In this document: positions 1 to 9,999 of the stretch, one piece after another
Layout: each line of letters starts with the position of its first letter
Numbering within the stretch: the first letter of the stretch is position 1
DNA from: Aquanectria penicillioides
Lineage: Eukaryota; Ascomycota; Sordariomycetes; Hypocreales; Nectriaceae
Assembly (NCBI GenBank): GCA_003415625.1
Contig: PYIU01000003.1
Coordinates: 5,146,001-5,210,000 of the forward strand
Direction: 5' to 3'
Length of the DNA stretch: 64,000 bases
Program-made: the position numbers and the translations under genes
Notes under the pieces: generated by a model
Told to the model about the DNA's origin: nothing
Databases searched by the model: none
What the model saw: the letters and a program-made list of their open reading frames with translations, nothing else

Positions 1-1132
1 GAGACGGGGGAGTGCGATTGAACCGGCGGTGACGGCCATGTAGAGGGGTGACTCGGCAGAAAGGCCAAGTAGGGAACAAAACTCCCGAGTGAAGGACATT
101 GCAACGTCATCGAAGCCGGTGTCAATCTCGAAGATGTGACGATAGGGTGAGGTGGCCAAATTGGGCGAATAAACCATGGCGGCGCAGAGCTGTTGGATCT
201 CGCGCAGATGACGAACCTGGAAGCGAGCAAAGTGGGCACGAGCATACGTAAGGGCGCCAAGATGGCCATTATGAGCATCATCGGGGAGCCCATTTACACT
301 GGGGCCCTTGAAAAGCCAGACGAACTGGAGCTTGCTAAGTTCGAACTCAAGCGTGCTGCCCTTTGCGTCGAGTTGACCACTGTTCAGACGAGCCCATTCA
401 ATGGCGGGCACCAGGTTGCGGTCCTTGAGTTGGGACAGGATGCTGTACATTTCTGAAAACTTATGCTGGAGGTCCTCGGAGTGAAGGTTTTCCATGTCGG
501 CCTCTTGGTCGTCTTCCTCCACCTCTTGCTCCTCTTCATCGTTGTCCATGTCGTCATCGCCGTCCTCGTCCGTGCGAGATGGGGTGTGAGCTTCGCGTTG
601 AGGAGGATGATCGTGGGCTTCATGGAGGAATGTCGATGCAACGGAGAACTGCCCTTCACGTAGGAGGTGCATAGCGATAGCGCGGTTGATGAGGCCTGGA
701 TGGTCGGCCATAGCGTCCGTCTCCATTGGTAGCTCTCGATGAGGGAGGGCCTGGTCTGGTTAGCAAAAGCCGGTCAGGCGGCCGATAGAGACTTGCCTTG
801 TCAAGAGCCTTTCCAAAGGCTTTTTGTGCCTTTGTGACCTCTTTGAGGTCCTGTGTGATGGCTTCGAATCGAGCCTTGACCGGGTTCTGCAGGGTGGTCA
901 TGGCCATACCGATGCGATGGGCGTCCGGATCTAGATCTGGCGTCAGTTTGGGGGCCTGCAAGAAGAGATCGAACATGAGCTGACCTGCAGCAACCTGGTC
1001 CCGCGCTGAAGTGAGCAACTCGATGATTTTATCAACATCATCAATTGCGGAGTGGAGGTTCGACTTCCTCATCCGGGCCAGCTCGGCCATCAGAGGTCCA
1101 AACGGCGAGACATGGTCGTCGGATCCAGCCAT
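1..1132 (-). CDS. RMD5: GID/CTLH E3 ubiquitin ligase subunit Rmd5/Gid2 (partial)
   Basis: Exons are 797..1132 and 1..750; the 3' part lies beyond the left edge. About 362 residues are visible. They show a helical N-terminus, a LisH motif near residues 128-160 (HPGLINRAIAMHLL), an acidic Asp/Glu-rich linker near 163-202, a CTLH region near 207-262 and a CRA-like stretch to the edge (SFTREFCSLLGL, ESPLYMAVTAGSIALP). The degenerate RING expected at the C-terminus is off the window. In yeast, Rmd5 pairs with Fyv10/Gid9 as the catalytic core of the GID ligase, which destroys gluconeogenic enzymes when glucose returns. The only visible intron (751..796) is 46 nt and uses a GC donor (AAG|GCAAGT) with a CTAAC branch site. 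The start at 1132 is the first Met of the frame. The gene diverges from the STB6-like gene across about 780 bp. Confidence 0.9.
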
Positions 1133-1910
1133 GGCTATGGCTCGGTTGGCGAGGCCAGGGTCACTTAATCGGCAGTGTCCCTTGAGAAGTCAGAGAAGGG
1201 CGGGTTTCTTTGAGTCACAGTTTGATTAGATGTGGCTGCTCGGTAGTTGACATTTGGTCGTCGCAGAGTGAGGGGTTGAGCGAGGTGCTTTTGGCGTGGT
1301 TTGAGGTCATCTGAGGTCCGAGTGACAGGCCGAGCTGGGCATGGGCTGGGTCATGATAGCGCAGAGGACTCTCGTATCGATAACGATGATGTAACGGAAA
1401 TTATGCATTTAAGCGGGTGGCTCCCCCCGCTACGAGCCGGTAAAGAAGGAAGGCGGGCGAGCGAGGACAGGAGCTAGTGATGAAAGACATGTTCAAGCGC
1501 TGAGGGCGATCTACAGATGCCAATATGTTTCTTAGCAGATGTGTAGATAGTTTGTTAACCTTCCACCATCGACCTGGGCGTTTGGTCTTGTGCAGTCATC
1601 CTCCGGCTCTCAACGCCGGCGCAGAACCCGCCCCCAGAGTTTGTGTCTGCAACAACGAGGCCCAGTGCGGACCAAGAGGGAATTAGTGCCCCGCAGCCAG
1701 CCAGCCAGATGCCCGTGTGCTCACCCACACTATGCCTTGTGCAAGCTATTGCATCACATGCGAGTTGTAGCCTTCCGCTGCACCAGCCCACGCCACACGA
1801 ACCTGTCGCGCCTCTTGAGCCTCGCCCTCGCTCGACATCTCTCACTGCTTACGGGGCGAGGATGTAGCTCGCCTTCGACGTGAACAGCTTCAGGGGTCGT
1901 TATCGACGCC
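1133..1910. promoter_or_regulatory. Bidirectional promoter region, RMD5 / STB6-like
   Basis: This 778 bp stretch separates the divergent start codons of RMD5 (1132, minus) and the STB6-like gene (1911, plus), so it must hold both promoters and 5' leaders. Overlapping short reading frames at 1555-1883 on both strands have no recognisable protein character. I saw no binding site I could name with confidence. Confidence 0.6.
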
Positions 1911-4700
1911 ATGGCCTTCATATTCCCCCCGCCCGACGCTGCGCGAGCCCACCGCCTCGACGACGACTACCTTTCCTCACCCGCCGCCAGGGGCCCAGTT
2001 CAGCAAGGCACACGACCAAATGTTCGCGATGCCGCCTTGGTTCTTGGAGCGTCCGGGTTACAGCCAGCATCTCAGCTTCACGACGGAGGCGTTGAGGGAT
2101 TGTCCTCTTTCCAACCGCCGCCTCCAGTGCAACGGAAACAACTCGTCTTTGCTGATCCATTCGCTTTCCGGTAAGAAACCTCTTCATTACCAAGTATTCA
2201 TGGAGAACCAAGCCCTTATTCTAACATTCCCTGCTACAGGTATCTAGAAGATGACAATTGCGTGACAGTAGTCGAGCGTCGTGCCGTACTGTGCGGCTAC
2301 GAATCCTACCTCGTCGAGCAATGGGCTTGCTCGCGACAGTCCCCAACCCTTGTTGTTACCACATATACGGGCGACCAAAAACATTCAATCCTAGTCGGCA
2401 TTCTCTCTGTCCCGGCAGATGAAAACCTCTGGCCAGTGAAGCTACGCGTCTACTTTAAGGCCATCCAGAAATTCCATGCAAGACCCAAGGAAACAGCCTT
2501 GGGGGACCTGATGGTGACAAACTTGAGCAGTTTCCCGTCTGCACTCACTGTTATTCTAGTCCCCGAGGGCGACATTCGAAAATATCGCCAGACTTTCATT
2601 GTTAATGAGGATCTCAAGAGGCTTGGGTGCTCGGGCCGCTCAGGTCTTACCCTCAACGAACCAACCGAGGCTACACAAGCCAAATTTCAGCAGCTCTACA
2701 AGACTAGCGACCGGGTCCCGCTGTCTCAGGCGGTGATCGAGCTGATCAAATTGTGTCAAGTCGCCCTGTACATGTTTGAAAAACTCGATCATGAGTACAT
2801 CGATGGGTTGCTCTGCGACATGACTGAGACCGCCATAAACAATTGGTGGATCGAGGTTGGTGCCGAACACTACAACTTCGAACCTACCGATGGTATTTTA
2901 GGCCCCTCTACAGTCTCTGCCCTACTTGGCATGTTGATGGGAGCCAGGAACCGCTTGCACTGGTATGGTGCACCGGTTTCCAAGGATGTCTTCGATATTG
3001 ACAACACAAAACGAGGCATCGGCCACTTTCAAAAATCGCAAAAGCTTGAAAAAACACGGCGACTAGATCGCCAGACACTGCTTAGGCTTTACAGTGCATC
3101 TGCAAAGGCGGCTGCAAGTGAAGGCTGGGGTGTCCAACGTGCCGTTAAATCAACCGTCACTGAGATTGGCGGTAAGAGAGGCGAGCTTGTCATGGGTATG
3201 GTTTCTGGGAAGGATAAAGGTGGACTCGCTGATATCGAGACCTTGGATATCGACAAGTTCGTTAGTCTAGCACACGGCGAACGACCAAAATGGTTGTGGC
3301 ATGGAAAACCACGAAGAACTCCTACCGAAATACCGAACCGTACACCAGAACTCAGCACTGCGATGGTGTGGAAGGATGAGGCTGCCACTGCCAACTCAAA
3401 GAGGCTTAATTCAATACCCATCGAGGAGGAACCAGACATCAAACGAGCCGATGAATCCCCAGGTATTTATTCGGCATTTCCTCCTGGTTCCGCCATCAGT
3501 GTTACAAAAACACCGGGCGATAAAGATGCCCTACCTAAAACTGTATTCAAGAGCGTTGCTGGCAAAATGAACGATGCCCGCTCCGGTCTTGGACGCATCA
3601 AGGATGCCGTTGGGGGAGGGCTACGAGGCCACAACACCCGACCCTCCATATCAACCAGAGATGATTTTGCAGACATCGCCGGCCCTGGTAATACTACACA
3701 AAACCCTGCATTTCTTGCCAGTGCCCCTCCCATGATGGGTATCAATAGAGCTTTTACCTGGAAGAACAAGCCGGAAGAGTATCTCGCGGCAATGAGAAGA
3801 GGCGATACGGATATCATCTCGGGTCTGCCTCAACCGGGACATTTCGCCTCAACCTCAACAGTCGACTTTAAGCCATCCAGCGCGCCTGATTCCGAAACTC
3901 AGAAACGAGCTGAGCAAGATGGCGGTGCAATGGGAGATTTCGGGGCCGAAGCTCGCAAGGGCGCTCTTTCGAAAGCGCCATCTGCTGTCGGATCCTTGGC
4001 TGATGAAGCTGAACTCCAAGGCCAGGTGCTAGAGACGGAAACCAAACCCAAACCCAAACAAATAGGGCTCTCTCGGAGACATAGCATTGAGTCTTCTAGT
4101 CCTCTGAGAAAACGTGTTCTAAATGAGAATCGTTGGCCGCGACGTATGTCATTCAGTGGCGCCGAGGAAGCAGTGCTGTATTGGGAAGAGATTGTTGACA
4201 TTGCCGATTCCACCACTGATCTCGTGAGTGTAGATGCCTACGCTGAAATTGCTCGGCATCTCAATGAGGGCATTGACAGCATAAAGGCCAACATCGAGCC
4301 TTGGGTCTCGGAAAAGCTCAAAGATGTGGAAATGCTAGATGAGCGATATGATCGAGACAGGGAAGAGCTCCACGCTCTGTATGAGCAACTCAATGAAGCT
4401 TGCCAGCGTCTACGAGTGGGCGCAGACGAAGTTCTCTCGGAGGAAAGGGCCCATCTTACCGAGGGTCTCAAGGAAGTCGAAGTGCTCGTTGCCAAACTTG
4501 ATTACGAAATCAACGCCCTGCTACAGAAAGTTGTGGATGTTGAGGACGGCATCATCACGTTTGAGCGGCAAGTCGAAGACATGGAAGAGCGAGCTGACGC
4601 GCTCCAAATACAGCTTGAAACAGAGGGCTGGCTACATTGGGCCTTCAGGACCCTCACTGGCATAGGAACGGGGCCGGATATTACACGCTCGACGCCTTGA
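1911..4700 (+). CDS. STB6/STB2-like Sin3-binding protein
   Basis: Two exons, 1911..2170 and 2240..4700, encode about 906 residues. The intron (2171..2239) has a GTAAGA donor, and the split Arg codon leads into a long uninterrupted frame. The ATG sits in a strong context (GACGCCATGG). Residues about 87-350 form a conserved globular block that I recognise as the STB6-type N-terminal region (for example VVERRAVLCGYE, NEDLKRLGCSGRSGLTL, GPSTVSALLGMLMGARNRL). A basic, Ser/Pro-rich disordered middle follows, then a predicted coiled coil near residues 750-885 (LDERYDRDREELHALYEQL). Yeast Stb2 and Stb6 were found as partners of the Sin3 corepressor, so a role with a histone deacetylase complex is inferred, not shown. 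It converges with TIM10 downstream. The family call rests on remembered similarity. Confidence 0.8.
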
Positions 4701-5113
4701 TCTGCATTGGTTAAACACATGTATCATACCATCTCACTGAGTCTTCATGTAGCTGGTGTGTTTTTGGTGTGGTGCAAGCGTCCTGTTTTATTATCCTTTC
4801 ATAGCACTGGCATAGGATACCATGGAAGGCGTTCTTTTTTTACTGCAATCTGGACACATCTAGTAGTAGCAGAGGTGGTTTTTTTAACGTATCAGTCATA
4901 CCGCTGATCCCGTATACAGCTAGTTTTACACTCCGTCTTCCAGCACGTCCGTTATCGCCGGGTTCCTGTGATGCAAGTGTGCGATATCCTTAACCCAAGC
5001 ATCAATCCCATATTCGTACAAGGTTTCTCCCATCAATCCCGGCCTTCTATTAACCCCTTAAGTTGATACCGAACATGGACTCATGCATCTCTCATGATTC
5101 AGTGGCACTTTTC
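4701..5113. other. Convergent 3' flanks of STB6-like and TIM10
   Basis: About 410 bp lie between the stop of the plus-strand STB6-like gene and the stop of the minus-strand TIM10 gene. The stretch is T/A-enriched with T-runs, as expected for facing 3' UTRs. No gene was seen. Confidence 0.6.
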
Positions 5114-5528
5114 TTAGAAAAGACCGCCACCGGTCTTGGCGCCGCCTCCCATGGCCTGACCTTGCTGCTGCATGATCTCGCTAACCTTCATAGAAGTGTC
5201 GAGGAACTTGGCGGTGCATCGGTCGAGGCAGACAGACTCGCCCTTGTTGAGCTCGCCCTCACGGTAGTCGGTGGGGATGCACTTCTTCTGGCAAGAGTTC
5301 TGGAGGCTGTTTTTTTTTTTAAAATAAAAAAATTAGAGAACAGATTCCTTTTCTTATTGTCCTGCCGTCGCCCGTATGCAATCGCCCTGGCTGGCACGCC
5401 AATGTGAGGGGAACTTCCAAGGACACTCACCGGTTGTAGGTGTCGGCCATCATGCGCATCTCACCCTCGACGGCAGCAATCTTCTGCTCCGAGGTAGGCT
5501 GAGGGCGACCCATTCCGAGGAAAGACAT
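5114..5528 (-). CDS. TIM10: Mitochondrial intermembrane-space chaperone Tim10
   Basis: Exons 5431..5528 and 5114..5306 give a 96-residue protein, a normal length for this family. Twin CX3C motifs (Cys38-Cys42 and Cys59-Cys63, 16 residues apart) and the core [20 protein letters not shown] identify a small Tim protein of the Tim10 type. Tim10 assembles with Tim9 into a hexamer that escorts hydrophobic inner-membrane carriers and beta-barrel precursors across the intermembrane space. The four cysteines form two disulfides through the Mia40 import pathway. The start codon has a good context (CCAAGATGTC). The 124-bp intron (5307..5430) is odd: a run of eleven A's abuts the CAG acceptor, with a T-rich tract and CTAAT farther upstream. 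The C-terminus is short and Gly-rich. Confidence 0.95.
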
Positions 5529-6056
5529 CTTGGCGAGTTATATCGTTAAGGGGTTGTGGTTGGAGACGTAAAGGTACTGATTGCGGGTGATGCAAGTTTG
5601 AGGCTGGGGAACTGGTTCTGGCTTTCTGGGTCAATGATGATGGCAGGTAAATTTTCCCTTATCAGACGGGCTGATTATGTAAGTCTGCTTTATCGGCTTT
5701 AGGTGGTTCAGTTCTGCTCAGCTACCCTATACCCTTTGTCTCATCAAAGGTGTGGCATTTTCCTAATGCTGTAGTCTGCGCTTATAGCTTGGAATTTAGA
5801 TTCAGTGTGGAATTGAATATATATTGTTCTTGAAATTTATATTCCATTGAGTGCTTTTGCATTCTGGTAGCGAACCTTTTCTGGTTACAATATGTATGGG
5901 GAGAATCATGGTTGCATTTGACTTATTTTAGCCTTGCCTTGACAACCAACCGGAGAAGCTATCTTCATTTACTACGCAGAATAGCACGTATAAGCTTGGC
6001 CCCGGGCACGACGAAAGCACTGACTATGCCCACGAAGCCAACTTAAACAACATGAT
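5529..6056. other. Intergenic: TIM10 promoter and ALDH 3' flank
   Basis: A 528 bp stretch upstream of TIM10 and downstream of the aldehyde dehydrogenase; both genes are on the minus strand. It is AT-richer than its neighbours. No open frame of note and no RNA gene was seen. Confidence 0.6.
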
Positions 6057-7563
6057 CTAATTCTGAAATGTAACATTCTTGGACCTAACCCATTCGCTCA
6101 AGCCGGGTGATGCGTTGAAGCGACCATATCCACTTCCCTTGGCACCACCATGTGGAAGTGCGCTCTCATCGTGAACACTCATGTGGTTGATATGCACTGC
6201 TCCGGTTTCGATTTCGCGAGCGAATCTGAGCCCCCTCCTAAGGTCTGAAGTAAACACAGCTGATGATAAACCATACTCGGTGTTGTTGGCATGTTGAATT
6301 GCGTCTTCTTCTGAACCAATCTCGACGATAGACACAGTGGGGCCGAAGGACTCGGTCTTGTATAAGTCCATCTCCGTGGTGACATTGGTCACAACCACCG
6401 GTCTCAGTCGCGTTTGAGAGATTTCTTGGCGTCCCACATCTCCATGGATGACCGAAGCACCTCTTGAAACGGCATCTTTTACCAGGATCTTGTTCCTCTC
6501 CACAGCTGTCGCATTGATGAGGACGGGAGCGTCCTTCTCAGCAGGGAAGAGTTTCGTCACCGATGCGACCAGCTTCTTCTCGAACTCTGGCCTGATACTT
6601 TTATGTACCAGTATCTTCTCAGTAGACATACACACCTGGCCGGAATTGACAAAGGCTCCAAGGGCACACTGGTCTGCGGCCAGGTCCAGATCTGCGTCTT
6701 CCCACACAATGGCAGGCGCCTTGCCGCCTAACTCGAGGACAATAGGCTTTAAATGCTCTCCTGCAAGCTTTGAAATAATTCGACCGACTCCTGTGCTTCC
6801 CGTGAAATTAATCTTCTTGACATGTGGGTTTTGTATCAAAGCAGTCGTAACTTGGGCGGCAGAAGCCCTCTCATTGAATATGACGTTCAGGGCACCATCA
6901 GGCAACCCAGCCTCGTGGAAAACCGACGCAATAGCAAGCATTGTACGGGGCGATAATTCGCTTGCCTTGAAAACGACCGTGTTGCCAGCAGCCAAAGGAA
7001 ATATGACTGCTCTGGTGCCGAGAATGTAGGGGGCATTCCTAACGAGGTTAGATGAGCTGGATGTGGCTTGTCAATAGATAGATAACACACCATGGTGCAA
7101 TAGCCAGGACGACGCCATAGGGCTCTTGCATCACAATTGCACTTGTGTCTGCGCTCATAGTGGTTGGGAAAGTGCCTTCTAGAGTGATGATTCGACCAGC
7201 TACATCCTTTATATGGTTGATTGAGACATTCAGGTTGAATTCAATCCAACCCACTTCGCTCCCTGTCTCATCTGCCATATATTGGATGAGCTCGGGACGC
7301 CTCTTGTCCATTATTTCGGCAGCTTTAAGGAATATATCGCGCTTTTGCTCCGGGGGCGTCCTTCGCCATGTCTTCAGGGCTGCGGCGGCGGCATCGACGG
7401 CGAGAGCAGCATCTTCAACGGAAGCTGTGTGACATCGGTGGATGACCTTTCCTGTAGCCGGAGAGACTACATCGAATTCCTGGCTTGAGCGACATTCGGA
7501 GCCTTTTATAAAAAAAGGGACACTGTGAAGAGCCCCGTTGCTTGTGCTTGTTCCGTTTGACAT
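6057..7563 (-). CDS. NAD(P)-dependent aldehyde dehydrogenase, salicylaldehyde/vanillin dehydrogenase-like
   Basis: Exons 7091..7563 and 6057..7038 encode 484 residues, the usual length for a soluble aldehyde dehydrogenase. The 52-bp intron splits the Trp codon of the WNAP motif. Hallmarks are all present: WN at 158-159, Lys182 in FKASELSP, the GSTGVG cofactor loop, the general base Glu260 in LELGGK and the catalytic nucleophile Cys294 in NSGQVCMS. The C-terminal segment GRFNASPGLSEWV resembles fungal and bacterial aromatic-aldehyde dehydrogenases, so oxidation of an aromatic aldehyde to its acid is a reasonable guess; the true substrate is not visible. There is no signal peptide or peroxisomal SKL tail, so it is probably cytosolic. 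No catabolic partner genes lie beside it. Confidence 0.92.
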
Positions 7564-8401
7564 GATGGCGTCTGGAGGGAGGAAAGTGTGTGGTGTGTAC
7601 GCTCAACTGCCGGTTTTCGAGACGCTTGCCGTTGGGCAGCCCTGCCCTTTTATACCGTAGTTTCGGAGGGCCGTGTTTTCGGAGGGCCGTAACATGTTTG
7701 GGCCTACCCAAGGCAATGCATTGCGCCTTGCCAAACCCCGCAAATTGGATGGGTGGGTTTGCCGGATTGTGGAGGACGCCTCTAAGTGACTGGACTGGTC
7801 CGTTCGGCAGTGCACAACGGCATCCCGCCCGCATTCGGGTGACAATTCCGGTGGGGGATTCCGACCTGGCCCTCGCATTCCCAATTCCAACATGCATGAA
7901 GATGCGACAATTTTTTGCGAGGCTAATCTGGGCCCCATGATGAGTTTGGTCAAGGAGGAGGGCATAGTAGGTAATGTGTTGTGTGCTGTTGACGTGAATG
8001 TAGCTAGGCATCGGTTTCTTGGCAGTTGACGATTGGTCCGAGACCACTGCAGTACGGGGATGGCCCAGCGCACGCACTATGCTCGGGCAAGTTTTGTCCG
8101 AACTTGCCCAAGCCGGACTCAAGAAAAAAGTGAAGACGACAAAAGCGGTCATAAGGGGGGGGGGGGGCTATATTTTTACGGCATGCGAAAGCTGTATTTA
8201 CCCTTTCGTGGGATCTAGTGCACCTCATCTCATAGCACTCACTCGGGTTGACTTGATGCGAGGTAAGGCCGTCATTCAATGACTGTCATCTAGTACTAGA
8301 ACTGATAGAAAGGGGAGGGGACATTATGGATCCGGCCAAACCTTGGATAAACCAGCTCTAGGACTCGGTTGGCAGAGGGGTTTCACAATCAAGCAATGAA
8401 G
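7564..8401. promoter_or_regulatory. Upstream region of the aldehyde dehydrogenase
   Basis: An 838 bp intergenic stretch holding the ALDH promoter and the 3' flank of the small gene at 8402-8658. A 13-G run lies at 8155-8167. Reading frames of 116-245 codons cross this area on both strands but show no recognisable domain, and some overlap the ALDH start, so I treat them as chance. Confidence 0.55.
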
Positions 8402-8658
8402 TCATGCTGGCTTTAACGCATCTGGTTCAAGAAATGGCAACGGGGTCGCTATCATCCGGATCTTGACAGATTCTACGAATATCAGTATGAATAGTTAGAA
8501 ACCAGCCATACACTCGTCGTACCTGGTTCTCGCAGGGTCCCCGGGAAGGTAAACCTGATCTCTGATTTCGGGGATGGCGATTGCACATGAATCTTAGAAG
8601 TAGGGGGAGGCTTGAGTTCTCTCTTGACAGGCGGACGAGTGGTACCGGTGGTTGGCAT
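8402..8658 (-). CDS. Small two-exon hypothetical protein (68 aa)
   Basis: Exons 8523..8658 and 8402..8472 give a 68-residue protein interrupted by a clean 50-bp intron (GTACGA donor, TCTAAC branch sequence, TAG acceptor). The frame closes correctly on both sides. The N-terminus is Pro/Lys-rich (MPTTGTTRPPVKRELKPPP) and is followed by a more ordered segment (EIRFTFPGTL, then ESVKIRMIATPLPFLEPDAL). No signal peptide or membrane segment is seen, and I do not recognise the family. The gene may have an intron-containing leader or an extra 5' exon: a strong GTAAGT donor occurs on the same strand near 9170. The evidence for coding is the intron signature plus a protein-like composition, so the call is tentative. 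Confidence 0.5.
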
Positions 8659-9999
8659 GCTTGCGATTGAAATTGGGATAGTTCGAGAAAGGAAGCTGTT
8701 TGTCGTTGCGAGGGAGAGTTGGCGGATATGCAGGACGATGTCAAAGGACTAAGTGGTTCGATGCGTGAGCAGGGATGGAAAATGGCATCAAACCGGGTTT
8801 TAAACCTGGGAAATACCCCCTTAAAAGATCAGGGGCGTTTTGAGTTCGCCAGGAACCACTTCTCAGAGCATCTGGGTTGGCACGAAGGCGGGGGGGAGAC
8901 AGAATAAATAAGAACAAAGGTTGAGATAGTCAGGGTGGAGAAGACGAGAGCGAGACCGGCACCGTTGAAGCCGTTGAAGTGAGTTAAAAGAAACAAACAT
9001 GTTGGAACTTGTCTCAGCCGCTGCGCTTTGATACGTAAGTTGTGGGGAAGGTGCCTCTCAGCGAAGGGGCATGGCGAATGGCAGGCGATGGCGGATGGTG
9101 CGCGGTCTGGCCCTGAGAGGTAGGCGCGAACGGTTCTGTACCTGGTCTTGAACCGCGCTGGAACTTACCTGGGTCTGGCTCCACCCAGAAGAGGATGCAT
9201 GTGTGCATTAGATCTCTGTCATGGGTAAGGTCTTCAGTAATGTTTCTTGGTGACGGGTTTTCTTCTTCATATCTGCGTTTGTTTTCTTCTTCCTGTTGCG
9301 GGGCTTCCCTCTGGTCGTTGACTCAGATCCTTCGAGGCTCGGTACCCGCAAGTGCTCACTAGCCCAACACATGTAGTACTTCGTCTGTACCTTCCCTGAA
9401 AATCATTAGCTACCGAACCACTCCCCCAAGTGCGGCGGATGAATTCCTTGTCCACGTGACGTCGAGTCTCCCCACCGACCAGAAAACCAGGCCAATCAGA
9501 TGGCGCAATCCCCCGCTCGTCGCGGCCTTTGCACTCTTTTTTGGAACCCCCGCCCCAGTCGTGCCTCCCTGGTAGGTGGTTTGACTGGCAAGACTCGGCC
9601 GGGCTACGCTGAGGCGCTAGCCACTCAATCGAGGGACCGACGAAGGCGCCTTTTTCCTGTGTTGCGTGCGAAAAGCATTCTTCACCTTGCAACAACTCGA
9701 GCGTTTAATCCCCGGGCGCCGCCTCATTCCTGTCCCCTCCCTCCGCATTCGGCCTTCACCCACGCACCACCTCTGGCTCTGTCCTTGTGCCCACGCACCC
9801 GCCTGCGCACCCGCCCCAACACCGCGATACCGGCCGCCTCTCTGTCTGTCTACCTCCGCTCCGTCTCCGTCCTGCCTCCGTCGTGCTTCCGTCCCGCCTC
9901 CTTGGCGCGTCCAGGTAGCAAGGGCTCCTACCGCTCTTGCGGCTCGCTGTCTTGGGCTGTCGTCTCCGTCATCCGGTCGCCGGCTGGTGGTGAAGTTGC
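8659..9999. promoter_or_regulatory. Divergent upstream region, small gene / Leu3-like factor
   Basis: A 1.34 kb stretch between divergent start codons (8658 minus, 10000 plus). The part nearest 10000 is C/T-rich, typical of a fungal 5' leader for a regulator. Frames at 9267-9695 and 9500-10124 have low-complexity or uninformative translations and were not called. Confidence 0.5.

Noticed and set aside
7415..8152. 245-codon minus frame overlapping the ALDH start
   Set aside because: It overlaps the well-supported ALDH first exon in another frame and has no domain.
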